DNA of 60,000 nucleotides, from the NCBI GenBank assembly GCA_009760855.2, contig WPIO01000003.1, positions 3,036,001 through 3,096,000 on the forward strand. The letters are read 5' to 3'. This document shows, in pieces, positions 23,431 to 33,362 of the stretch. The notes under the pieces are model-generated. The model worked only from the letters and a program-made list of their open reading frames with translations, was not told where the DNA came from and did not search any database. The first letter of the stretch is position 1. The number at the start of each line of letters is the position of its first letter. A program made the translations under genes and the position numbers. Source of the DNA: Cristatella mucedo (taxonomy: Eukaryota; Bryozoa; Phylactolaemata; Cristatellidae).

Positions 23431-24387
23431 ATTAGGCCGGATCCAACTGTAAATAACTAGAGTGGCGTTAGGCCGGATTGGAGTGCTAGCTGGCGCCGAT
23501 CTGGCATAAAGGCCGGATTTTGCCGACCTCTTCGTTAACAATTTCTTGCACAAATCCCTTGCAGCTAAGGGCTGCCGAATTTAGCTGTTCGCAAAGAAAA
23601 GTCGAAGTTCTAAAACCGTACTGCGAAAAGCGAGAAGCAAAAATCAAGCACAATAACAGTTAGCTCTCAGCTCAAAACAAAAAGCGTTCGATAGACGGCT
23701 CGTGCCTCAAAAACTCATCACTTGGGATACTCGGAAGTCCAAGCACCTCTTTAGTGAAGGGGAAGAACACTTCGCCGACTCAATTAGGCTATGGATCCAT
23801 CAAATAATAATAACTTGGGGGCCGCTAAGCCGGACTGGAGCACTAGCTAGGCCAGATCTGGCATAAAGTCCGGAGTTTGCCGACCTCTGTACTAATGCGT
23901 GAGTGCTCGTCATTGCTGCCTAAATACCTAAATACGGTCGACGACACACCCGCTTTTATTGAGGCCACGATACACGACTCGCTGTATCGCACGTCCAGGC
24001 TCCATCGTCACTGGCCATTGCAGCCCGTCGGCAACGACTAGCATCGCTACGTGGGCTTTATTTGCTGCCCAATGACATCAGTATAGAAGCCCCTACTGCT
24101 TTTTTTTTTATAACCGGTTGATGATACGGGCAGGAATCGAAGCGATATCAATTTAGGTGCATTGTAGTATTGACTTTAAATAAACTAAATTTGATTCAAT
24201 TTAATTTGATTAAAGCTCGACGAAGGTGGACATACTATTGCTACCTTCACGCGATCGTACAAAGCAGTATTTTTTTGATGGTATAATAGTAGTTGATTTG
24301 GAAAACAGGAAGCTATTTAAAGCAAATGAATTATTTGTTTCCAAAAATATAGTTCCAAGCTTCTGTCATTCACGCATTTTTCAGAAT

Positions 24388-24465
24388 TATTAGCATTATT
24401 TATTTATTATTTATATATTTATTTTATATATTTATATATTATTTATTTATTTATTATTTATTAGA
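24388..24465. repeat. TTTA/TATA-rich low-complexity tract
   Basis: Irregular ATTTATTTATT and TATATATTTAT repeats over about 75 bases, with no element body alongside. Confidence 0.8.
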
Positions 24466-25383
24466 TGCTTTTGTAGGCGTGCTTTTTTCCTGAGCGCTTT
24501 TTTCACGGCGTCCTACTTGTATCACAAAGTGTTAGCACTTTACCTCTGGGCGAGTTTTTGAAAGGGCGTGGGTTCGCGGCCAAAGCGAACTAATTACATT
24601 GCCGAAGGGCGGTTCCCGCTCAAAAAAGTACGCCTTCCTCGCTTAGCAGTGGCTTCTTAGCAAGCTTGCAGCAGCGAACGCTGAGCGCCCAGTGAGACTC
24701 TGACGGCCTTGCAGACCGAGTGTGGAGAACGAGCGCCCGCTCCTCTCACGCTCTCGCCTCGTGTACCAGCCCATTCGAAAGTCATTCACAAATCGGGCTG
24801 GGGTAACTAGACGTCAAGCAGCTGGGGCGACAGCTTATTTCGACTTTTTAATCGGCTGCCTCTTGTACATGGTCAGTGGATGGTCGAGCTCACGATTAAT
24901 CGTTTCCAGCCATTGGACAGTAACATACGATAGCATTCAAAACGAAGAGTGTGCTCCTTGTGAAGCCGACGTCGGATCTACGCGCTGCTCAAGGTGCAGA
25001 CCCTGGGTGCTGCTCTTGGCCGAGAGATTAATTAACGTTGCCTTCGAGTAACCTGCTGCCCAGCGCGTTTGCAGCAGCAGTGCAAGTGCAGCGCCTTCAG
25101 ACAGCCGAGCGCTCAATACTAAGAACGCCGGGTTAATTCCTCGTGCCGAATATAGAGCGCATAAATGCATTACAGCCTCGCAGAAGCAAGTGGGAGGTAC
25201 GTCATATAGACGTCCATTGAAGCTTAGAGCATTAGCTAAGCGTTCCGCGCTCGATTCCTTCTGTCACTCCATTGCTCCACTAACCTTCAAATGCTTACAG
25301 CATCTACGTAAAATTTCTATTACTGCATGAACAATTCCGGAATGACTATAGTTTACCTAAGCTCTTCAACCAGTTTATAGATA

Positions 25384-25552
25384 AACCAGTATTGGCAAGT
25401 CGCTCCGCTTTAAGGCCCACGAGGATAAAAACATGGACGCTTGCATCAAAAGTTATCCCAGAAACGAGCAAGACCTTTACAGAGGTCAATGGCGCCACCC
25501 TAAGGATATTTTCTTCTACCACGCTGCTTTCCTCAGTTGTAATTTTAAGCAG
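25384..25552 (+). CDS. Candidate exon with consensus donor, unknown product
   Basis: The frame is open from 25384, includes an ATG at 25433 in good context (AACATGG), and ends exactly at a perfect donor (AAGCAG then GTAAGTGG). From the ATG it gives 40 codons, phase 0. The peptide is charged and aromatic (YRGQWRHPKDIFFYHAAFL). It could be a first coding exon or an internal exon. No partner exon joins it with certainty: the strong acceptor at 25962 gives a stop at once in phase 0. I do not recognise the peptide. Confidence 0.3.
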
Positions 25553-25885
25553 GTAAGTGGCAGGTGGCTGCGAACAAGAGCAGCTCAAGTGCAGAAAGTC
25601 AGCCGGCAGATGACGGCGAGCTCATGGCGGGCGTTTCGAGATCGCTCTGGTTCAGAGCCCTTTCAAGGACCGAGGGCTACACGAGATAAGATTGGCGTGC
25701 TCAGTGCTAATCTTGCCAAGTCGGCTGAAGAATCGCCAGCTTGTGGAGCGAATCAGATCGAAACTGCAGCCTCCCCGAAGTAAACGAGTGGCCCACTCAA
25801 GCTCGAGGGCAGTCTCTGACTGCTGCTACCACTCGATATACGCTCGACTCGCTGTTCTTGCCAGTAGTCGTCAAAGATAGGTCAT

Positions 25886-26311
25886 TCAGACGAGTTGTAG
25901 TTGCCTGTGCCGCAACCGCAACTTGGCTAAACTAGAGCGACTTATGTTTTTTGTTTCTGCAGCCGCCGGAGGCCCTTCGCTAGCGACCCGAGGTTTCTGT
26001 CCGGGGCTAGTGGCCGAGGCACCTGTTGCCGCGGGAAGCTCGCCTCGCGCGCTGGCAGGTCCCCTCGACTGGGTTCGTGATTCGGGCGCTCTGAGCCTCT
26101 TTCTTGTGCTGCAATCTGTGAGTTGACCACTACCGACTTCAACGATAGCTTTGGGATGGATTCTTTGATGTCCGCCAATGCGCTCGTTTCGTAGTCCGGC
26201 AATGGCGGCCTTCACTGCCGAGCTGACTCGTCGATGACGTTGTGACAAGAAGCGCGAAAGGCGGTCGGGTGTCGAGCCGCCGCTGAGATCGCTGAGGTCT
26301 AAGGCACACAA
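25886..26311. other. GC-rich patch with candidate exons on either strand
   Basis: GC content rises sharply. On the plus strand a near-ideal acceptor (TTTTTTGTTTCTGCAG) at 25962 starts a phase-1 frame open to a donor (CAATCT then GTGAGT) at 26117, giving an Ala/Gly/Pro-rich peptide. On the minus strand 141 codons are open across the whole patch, Arg/Ser/Ala-rich, with a weak acceptor. High GC removes stops from several frames at once, so openness alone is poor evidence. The plus-strand splice signals are the better ones. Confidence 0.28.
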
Positions 26312-26819
26312 GTTATTTAACTAGGCATCTAGTCACAGGTGGGTCGAAGTCGTTTTTGCCGCTTAATATCACGAATTCCACTGTTCTGATTTAATTGCCT
26401 AAAATAATCTTCGACAGCTTATTTTCGACCGAATCTATTATTACATCCGATGATACCAGAGTATAACTCGGTGAGCTACAGTCCAGAAAGAACAAAGGCT
26501 TGGAAAATCGTTCTCCATCGTAAATACTTTCAATCTCTGACAGTTGGATAGTTCCCGTTACTGCTCCGACCGCATTTACAGCTCAGCCTGGAGTAACGCA
26601 TGCTTCAGACTGAGATGCAATTCCAAATTACCACAAGATCGTCATCATGCAAATTGTTCAACGTTGACCTTTTTAAGCAGCGACTTGCTGGGTAGCGGCC
26701 TGTGATTACAACACTTGGGCTTGACGATCAACGACGAAGACAATGTAGATTATTAGAATTTGGTGTCCAGCAGGTTTATTAGCGACTGAATTTAATTTCT
26801 GACCGTATTTTTGTTGGAA

Positions 26820-26895
26820 GAATAATAACGATATATTTGATACAACACCCTTGGAGAACTTCAATCTCTCTCTCTCTCTAGGCACTTTACATTTC
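26820..26895 (-). mobile_element. L2-type LINE 3' tail, inverted
   Basis: AATAATAACG, a TTTGATACAACACCC relic, GAGAACTTCAATCTC and TCTAGGCACTTTACATTT are the complement of the family tail. A short (TC)n expansion lies inside it. Confidence 0.8.
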
Positions 26896-26994
26896 GAAAG
26901 AGCGGCGATTCTGTCAGTGTTACAGCAGACTCGACATACGATTTCCATATCAGGTTACTTGAAAAACAATCAGAAACCTGGATTAAAAATTTGT

Positions 26995-27165
26995 AAAATA
27001 CTAGCTGATTTAACAGCCTCTTTGTATAGCGACAGAAGAGCCTTTACAGCTATCACAACCACTTACAGTGGTGATACAGGATCGCCCACCGCAGGATACG
27101 AACCCACGACATTGGAACCGAGGTTGTGAAAGGCAACCGCCTTACCTAGTGTGTCATCACGGCTC
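26995..27165 (-). mobile_element. tRNA-derived SINE, family B, with head
   Basis: Read on the minus strand, an A box (TAGGTAAGGCGG, 27148-27137) and a B box (GGTTCGTATCC, 27104-27094) stand about 33 bases apart, as in a tRNA-type RNA polymerase III promoter. The body continues CTGCGGTGGGCGATCC and then a tail, GGCTCTTCTGTCGCTATAC to GCTGTTAAATCAGCTAGTAT. The tail recurs at 42156-42245, which defines a dispersed family. The head cannot be assigned to a tRNA isotype by eye. It is not a functional tRNA gene, since no acceptor stem closes it. Confidence 0.7.
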
Positions 27166-27453
27166 ACTGCGGTTTAGGAAGTGTGTAGAGAGACAAAGCG
27201 ATATCGGCGAACTCGATAGCCTGAAGAGGCAGACTAGCCTCTTTGCCGGCCGGTCAGTCTTTATCTGTGCTCCAATCTTTCAAATGCGGTTTGTGCGGCT
27301 CTGACTACGTCACGATATATTTCCGATGGAGTAATCTGTGTAAGCACGAATGCTATCGAGGTAATGCTTAAAGCATTCGTTTTGATGCCAGAGCGAGCGC
27401 CCGGGTCTGGTCATAGTTTAGGCACAACTCGAACTAGCGGGGATGGGATTGGT

Positions 27454-28038
27454 TAGGGATCGGCAAACTTTTCGGACTACTAGGCCATTTCAGGAGGTCA
27501 AGGAGGCATAGCAGGCCAGAAGAATCCGCGCCACGCCCACTCCGCCGGCCCGGCGGAGTGGGCGTGGCGAGATCAACAAGCAGGCACATTTGCATGCTGA
27601 CCCTGTGCATGTCACCCCTAACCATGTTATTCATTTTGTTTGTTTTTCAAGCATGATTTTACTTACCATTCAATTGCATTTCCCTGCGCCGCAAATGTAA
27701 AGCGCCTAGAAAGAGATTAAGTTCCTGAGGGCGCTTTATCAAGTGCATTATTATTATTATTATTATATTATTATAAGCAGTCGCAAAAGACGCACGGGCG
27801 TGCACGGCAATTATAGAAGTAGACGTATACCATCCCACCCGGTCAGGTGCTTCTGTTTCAAGTTCTAAAATAAACGAGGGCAACAACTTGATTTGCAGCA
27901 GCAGAAATGAACAGGAACGAAATAACGACAACTCATTTAGACCGAATCCATCAAAAAATAACTAGGGGGCCGCTAGGTCGGACTGGAGCACTAGAAGAGG
28001 CCGGATCTGGCCTAAAGGCCTGAGTTTGCCGACATCTG
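27454..28038. mobile_element. Non-autonomous hAT-like DNA transposon, copy 2
   Basis: It begins TAGGGATCGGCAAACTT and ends GAGTTTGCCGACATCTG, diverged forms of the copy-1 termini. Internal sequence matches copy 1: GCCCACTCCGCCGGCCC, the AATTATAG..GTAGA segment, and the GACTGGAGCACTAG..GGCCTAAAGGCC end. The flanking octamers GGATTGGT and GGACAGTT agree at 5 of 8 bases, a possible decayed duplication. There is no transposase. A LINE 3' end is inserted within it. Confidence 0.7.
27590..27775 (+). mobile_element. L2-type LINE 3' UTR and tail nested in hAT copy 2
   Basis: TTTGCATGCTGACCCTGTGC, ACCCCTAACCATGTTATTCA and the tail GCGCCTAGAAAGAGATTAAG through GGGCGCTTTATCAAGTGC and (ATT)n match the 3' end of the copies at 45.5-46.2 and 55.6-57.2 kb. 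Confidence 0.9.
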
Positions 28039-28039
28039 G

Positions 28040-29327
28040 GACAGTTGAACGCAAGCAGCACTGCAGTGAGCACGGGCTAGTCACGAAAATAAAAAGCTAT
28101 GCTGCAACGACCTTAACAAGTGGTCGCCACCGTTCACTGGGCTAACGTTACGATTAGTGCTAATAGACATCCTTGCGGTGAGAATTTTCAAAGGCCAAAG
28201 CAAATCTTCCGATTCACAGAAGCCTTTCTTTCGCAGCTGCGTCACGGCTCAAGCAGCAAGGAGCCACGCCGTTACTGGCGAGCTCAGTGACTACAGCCGC
28301 TTTGCCTGCAGTGCTTCATCCTAGCCTCAATGGCACCATGCTCGGGTGCGTCTATGCGCCGACTCTAACCGTGAGCTCGTCAGTGCGAATGACGAAGGGG
28401 CCGTTTACGGTTAAAAGTGTGGAGGCTGTAAGCCATCAAGAGAAGAATGGCGTCGTGTACTGCAAGCCGCTTAGTCTTCGATATCGCAATAGAAAACCCT
28501 CCAGCGTGACACCCTCATAATCTTGGCAGCTTTTAGAGCGACAGACAAAGAGACATTCCATAGGGCTACAGATAGGCCGGACCCTGCATCAAGGTACGTG
28601 CTGCTTTTAAGCTCCTAGAAATACTTCGTACAGCAAGGTGGTATCCAGCTAGTTTAATGATCGATGGTACGAAAGCAGCTCAACATCAGCTGCAGGTGCT
28701 GCTCGACTGGGCGCCCAAGCCCCGATGGGAATTGCGTTCTAATTAGTTGAGCAATTCATTAAGCTCGCCGTCTAATAGACCCTGCGCCCACGGCCATCAC
28801 TATTAGTGACACGTACAGCTCTGAACGGCTACGGTTATTATATCGTGAAATCGTGCCTAGTACGAGGGGTGCCGTTTGAAAGGCTGCAAGATTGGTGCGA
28901 ACGTTTAATTAAACTTCGCTGCTCGTGCAGCACTACCTAACACATATTGCTTGCCTGCTGAAGTAGAGGTCTATTCTTCTTGGGAGTGCAATGCCACGTA
29001 ATTAGCCAGTCCTGGTTTAATTACTCTAGCCAATCAGAGCTCAAACAATCACTCATACTAATGGCCGCTACGGGTCTATTAGAAGGGGAACCGACGGAAT
29101 TGCTCTCGCCTAATCACAACACTATCTACATTGCGGCATTCCGCGCCCAGTAGCTAACAGCTCCATCGGCCGGCTTTAAGCTACGTTGGCAGGAGCTTTA
29201 AAGCTACTTTCATTGTTTGCCGGTCCAGCAGTCGTTGACCGATTCTAAGACGTCTTTACAGCTGTACCATTTTTATCAGAAAAGATAGCAATAGCAATCT
29301 AGCGGTTACGCGTACTGGCTCCAAACG
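28040..29327. other. Moderately GC-rich sequence without an assignable gene
   Basis: An open frame at 28287-28520 (plus strand, 77 codons) has protein-like composition but no splice sites or motif that I can support. Nothing else was recognised. Confidence 0.35.
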
Positions 29328-29708
29328 ATGGGCGAAGAGGTATTCCGAGCACTTCTTAGCCACCTCGGCCACCTCCAAGAAGCTAAAGAAGAAGAAGCTG
29401 GCCAATCGGACAGGAGCTCGAAGTCCGACCAGAAGCGCTCCAGTCGCATCCTAGAAGACACAGTAACGATACTTTCTTCCAAGGACGGAGGAACTCTGAA
29501 CGGAGGAAATTTGCGTTCAGTACAAAATGCAATCATTCGGAAGAAAATAATCAGGGCGGTTTTAATGAGATCCGGTGGAACTGCGTGGCTACAGAGTATT
29601 GTGTGCAATGAGGGACTGCCTCTCCTAAAACAGGTTATGGAAGAACGTCTAGCCACCAATAGGGAGTCTTACCAAAGGCTCGCAATCAGAATAAAGCTAG
29701 TCACCTGA
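29328..29708 (+). CDS. Candidate single-exon ORF, unknown helical protein
   Basis: The frame is open for 126 codons from an ATG in good context (ACGATGG) to a TGA. The product is highly charged, with a Glu/Lys/Ser-rich first third (LQEAKEEEAGQSDRSSKSDQ) and a more hydrophobic, helix-prone remainder (AIIRKKIIRAVLMRSGG, LPLLKQVMEERLATN). There is no signal peptide, Cys/His motif or membrane segment. The opposite strand is also open over much of this interval, which lowers confidence. It could be a real small protein, one exon of a larger gene, or a transposon-encoded relic. No family was recognised. Confidence 0.35.
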   Translation: MGEEVFRALLSHLGHLQEAKEEEAGQSDRSSKSDQKRSSRILEDTVTILSSKDGGTLNGGNLRSVQNAIIRKKIIRAVLMRSGGTAWLQSIVCNEGLPLLKQVMEERLATNRESYQRLAIRIKLVT

Positions 29709-31184
29709 CTAAATAATCCCTACCATTATTTCTCGGTGCAAGTGGCGATGAGCAAGACAGCTGCCCTGCACGGCAGGAATTGCAATGGACGCATAAACTG
29801 CGGAATTTCAAGCGAAACTAGTTCAACTGTGTCTCGATTAAAAAGGTGCAGTTTTGACTACGGCAGAGCGTCTGACGCCAGATAACAATCCAAAAGCGGT
29901 TCACCCGATTCTAGCGTGCGCCCAGCTTATCTCTTTCTTCCTGAATCCCACGGGACATGTGCATTCGATTTGCTGCACTAGTAGCGGCTCATTCAGGTCA
30001 GTTCTGCTAAAAGCAGATCCCTTCAATGTGAAGATATTAATGGGCCATTACGATGCCTTCGTCAGATTCTCTAAAGACTTTCAATTTGTTCAGCTAGAAG
30101 CTTTTGCAGAACCTAAACTCATTTCGAGACTAGGATGCATTATTTATCTGTCTTTTAAAAGTTGTGTATCGGCTACATTTCCAACAGTCGTGTGAACCTG
30201 GTTACCGTTGAAAAATTAAGTGTGGAGGAGTGAACCCGCATATCAAGCGTGGCTGAGCTCACAGCTTCTGGGCACAACTTCAGCCGGAGAGGAGATCAAT
30301 TGACTTGCAATCAGACAAGCTGTCAGCCGCGTTATTCGATTTAAAATCAGATGCCAAGCTTCCTTTTAAATTGTCAAAATGCATGCCATATAAAAAGACA
30401 GCGCGGTTCGTACCAAAAACTGAGAGACCTGAAGTAATGTGATCTAGTCAAGTTACCTATACCAGACGGGGATTAGACACTCGCCGTTAAGGCTGGTTTC
30501 ACTCCGAAGAAGCCACTCAGAGCTGATGCGAGACCAGCCAAAAGTGTCACAAATGACAACTAGAAACGGTCTACTCAGTAGAATAAAGAAAAGCAGAACG
30601 CAGGTTTGAGAGAATCGGTACTAAAAGGTCCACTAATGACTACTTCCCTCTGGAACGAGCCAGCTGACCGAGGCCAGCAGATGCAGCAAGCATTGGAGCT
30701 CAAGCTCGGCGTTTAAAGGGCCCCTAAATTTCAGCAAGTGACAATACAAACGCTATATCCAGCGCCAGACTATGCTCACCTGAACACACCAAGCTGAGCA
30801 AGACGCATGAAATGGTGGTGGGCAACACCATTGCAACATCCGAGGCAGTTAACGAGCGCTCCGAGCAGATGTGCGACCGAAGCACTCAAAATGCACTCCG
30901 TGCTAAGCGCCGAATCGCTGCTTTTATTCACGTGTCGGCTGCTCGCACAACGATTGATTGGTAGCCTAAGTGGCATGAAAACAATTGGCCATAGCTCTAT
31001 CGGATCGTAGGTCAAGGCCAGATTTCAAAAGGCCAGTGGAGAAAACGTAAAACTAACAAATGCCCTCCTCAATTCGATCCAAAGGCCGTGCGATTTACTC
31101 CATAAGCTCTTCAGATACCTATAACATACATATTTCCTGACGAATGTTTGCAACACTGTTATATTCTATCCTGGCAAGCTTTTT
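29709..31184. other. No assignable gene
   Basis: Open frames at 29854-30195 and 30776-31015 overlap frames on the other strand and lack start context, splice signals and motifs. No repeat family was identified. Confidence 0.35.
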
Positions 31185-31345
31185 ACTTAGTTCACATGCT
31201 CCCAAAGCCTGGAACTCATTCCCAACTTCAGTCACGACATTGCCTGACTTTCCACATTAAAAAAAAAATTTAAATAGCGCGAATTTATGACAGTATTTAG
31301 TGGATTCGTGTTATTTGTCCTTCATGTGCTTATGCGCAATACTTG
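31185..31345 (+). mobile_element. L2-type LINE 3' ORF-end/UTR fragment
   Basis: TCCCAAAGCCTGGAACTCAT, CACGACATTGCCTGACTT and TTTAGTGGATTCGTG correspond to the C-terminus and start of the 3' UTR in the copies at 45.9 and 56.9 kb. A second short scrap of the same region lies at about 32395-32450. Confidence 0.75.
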
Positions 31346-31753
31346 TGCAAGTGCAAGACTTGTCCTCTGGAAAGCCAGACAACTTGTGTCTGACAGAGAA
31401 GAACTATCTATTATGAAGCCATTTCTTGACGATGCCTCTTCAAACCGCGAAGGTGCACATGGCTGGCTATGATGAAATTGATGCCTTTAAAGCTAGCAGA
31501 AAAAAACTTCTTTGAAAATTGCTGCAAATCATTTAATGTCAATTCAATCCGAAGCTGAAATCAGTGGTCGAGGTGACCTGCTGCCAAAAAAATGCAGGTG
31601 TTCTGCCTATGTACTGATCAGTAAGATTTGTGTTCAGTCAAAGTTTTGCCTAGCGATGAAACTATTCTCTCCCTAATCGACCCGATTGGTGGTCTTTTGG
31701 GGTGCCACAAAGTGGCACGTCAAATAGGAATTATTTTCTGATGTGCATGCAAG

Positions 31754-32111
31754 CGATGCACGAAAACCATGAGCTGTTTCTTCTAAGAGATAGAGACAAT
31801 TTCATCCACCTGAATGTTGAGCGTAAGTGGCATAACTGCAAATTTGCTGGTACTTGTATCAGAATACTAGAACACGTCAACCACTCTCGAGAGGAGGATG
31901 CCATTTCGTAAATGCACAGCGAAATTTTCTTTCTCTCTTTCAAGCCCCAAAACAGGGCCGGACAATCTCTCGAACATGTGACTTTTCCAAGATCTATCCA
32001 TTCATATGCGGCTTGTTGAGCTTGATTTTTTATTTTCCTTTTGCAGACCCACTGAAGCCCATCAACTGGCCCCTTGGGCGTCCTGTGGACCCACAGTTTA
32101 AGTACCTCTGA
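31754..32111 (+). CDS. Two 3'-terminal exons of an unidentified gene
   Basis: The first exon ends at a strong donor (GTTGAGC then GTAAGTGG) at 31822 in phase 1. After a 224-base intron with a textbook acceptor (TTTTTATTTTCCTTTTGCAG) the second exon runs 32047-32111 to a TGA, and the phases fit. The joined end reads FLLRDRDNFIHLNVE, then HPLKPINWPLGRP, then VDPQFKYL. This has the look of a conserved, globular C-terminus. The first exon is bounded here by a possible acceptor at 31753, and its frame is also open further upstream to 31702. Earlier exons were not found. The protein is not recognised. Codons and splice signals make this one of the better anonymous calls in the window. Confidence 0.45.
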
Positions 32112-32304
32112 TATAAAACGTCCGCAAGTCACTAATGTACCTGAATATACTGCATGTCTAAACTGTCAGTGACCAGCCAGTAAGTGAACCTTTGTTCTCA
32201 TCAGGTAGCCTGCATACCACAGAGGCTGAGGTTTTTGGTCAAGGTTTACCATTCACTCGTGTGACTCGAGACGCTAAGCTATATCTGCAACCGATCTCTA
32301 ATCT

Positions 32305-32401
32305 TTCATAGATCGTGCGTGTAGTTTTTTCTTTTACTGCAACCCATTCCTGTTCATAGATCGTGCGTGCGGTTTTTTTTTTTTACTGCAACCCATTCCT
32401 G
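32305..32401. repeat. 48-bp direct tandem duplication
   Basis: TTCATAGATCGTGCGTG, a T-run and TTACTGCAACCCATTCCTG occur twice head to tail, differing by one substitution and T-run length. Confidence 0.9.
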
Positions 32402-32981
32402 ATTCACGTCACGGCATGACCTGACTTGAAATTTAAAGGAAGCTATTACGTATTCATTTCTTCTATTTTCTTCTGTTCATTTCCATGAACTGTCCATCAA
32501 GTGTTTCTGTATGCTGACAGTATACATGTTAGAACTAGCCAATGACATGCTTCCTGTCCAGTATATGCACGATAGTTACTAAGAGAATTGGTTCACTTAG
32601 GCCCAAAATTGTGGGCTCCATAAACGGTATTGTGAACGGATAGGCTGAATAAGCCAGCCGAGAAAAATGCCTACTATCTTCTGGATTGTATCAGTACAAA
32701 CTTGAGTGTCTCAATTGATAGCGTTTTCAAGTCATTATAGGGCATGCGGTTTCTAAACCAAGCGAAAGTCTCCATCAAAGCTCTTGCACAGAGCCGGACT
32801 GCAATTCCCAGTTGCCATAGTCTACACATGTCGCAGTAGTGTCATGACTAAACATCACCCAAGTTGTGTCCTTTTCCGATAGAAAAGCTTTGCTAATCAC
32901 AGCTAATAGACGCAAAGCATAAGCTCGTACCTAAACGCACACACACATAAGTGAATGTAGGTTGAGCTAATGCCCGTAGCT

Positions 32982-33038
32982 ACACATACACACACACGCA
33001 CGCACGCACGCACACACGCACACACTCACACACACGCA
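32982..33038. repeat. (CA)n/(CGCA)n microsatellite
   Basis: Imperfect ACACAC and GCACGCACGCAC repeats. Open frames through it are artefacts. Confidence 0.9.
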
Positions 33039-33166
33039 GGTCTACAGAAGCCCTTGCATCACACAAATGCACATGCACACACACAGACAGTATAACCATC
33101 AGCTGAATGAAGAAGAGTCCACTAGATTGATGGGTGTTTACATCCATGCAAATAAACCAGGGATGG

Positions 33167-33362
33167 GAATAAATAAATAAATAAATATATATATATATAT
33201 ATATACATATATACACATATATATATAATTCATTTGTATAGCACTCCAAGAGAACTTAGTCTCTATTCAGGCACCTTACATATGCCTGGGGGCTCGAGCC
33301 TGCGACCTCAGCCAGACCTTGGTCGGGGCGAGCACCATAACCGCTGGACCAAACCAGCTCGG
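33167..33362 (-). mobile_element. tRNA-derived SINE, family A, near full length, with AT tail
   Basis: On the minus strand it starts GAGCTGGTTTGGTCCAGCGG with an A box around TGGTCCAGCGGTTA (33351-33338). A B box GGCTCGAGCCC (33300-33290) follows at tRNA-like spacing. It then runs into AGGTGCCTGAATAGAGACTA, AGTTCTCTTGGAGTGC and a long ATATAT/(ATTT)n end (33225-33167). The 3' part resembles the L2-type LINE tail (GCGCCTAGAAAGAGATTAAG, TTCTCTGAGGGCGC), as in SINEs that borrow a LINE's reverse transcriptase. Related copies lie at 45226-45364 and, headless, at 51902-51970. Confidence 0.8.

Larger units (their letters stand above)
22919..23889. mobile_element. Non-autonomous hAT-like DNA transposon, copy 1
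   Basis: The left end (CAGAGGTTGGCAAAGGC) and the complement of the right end (CAGAGGTCGGCAAACTCC) form terminal inverted repeats of the CAGRGGTCGGCAAAC type known from hAT elements. Flanking 8-bp direct repeats are TACTAAGG (22911-22918) and TACTAATG (23890-23897), matching at 7 of 8 bases; 8-bp duplications are the hAT hallmark. No transposase frame is present. The element contains a 20-bp tandem array, an inserted LINE tail and an internal second copy of the right-end region (23450-23533), so it is rearranged or nested. Confidence 0.78.

Noticed and set aside
27094-27148. A and B boxes suggesting a tRNA gene
   Set aside because: No acceptor stem closes and the sequence continues into a dispersed SINE tail.
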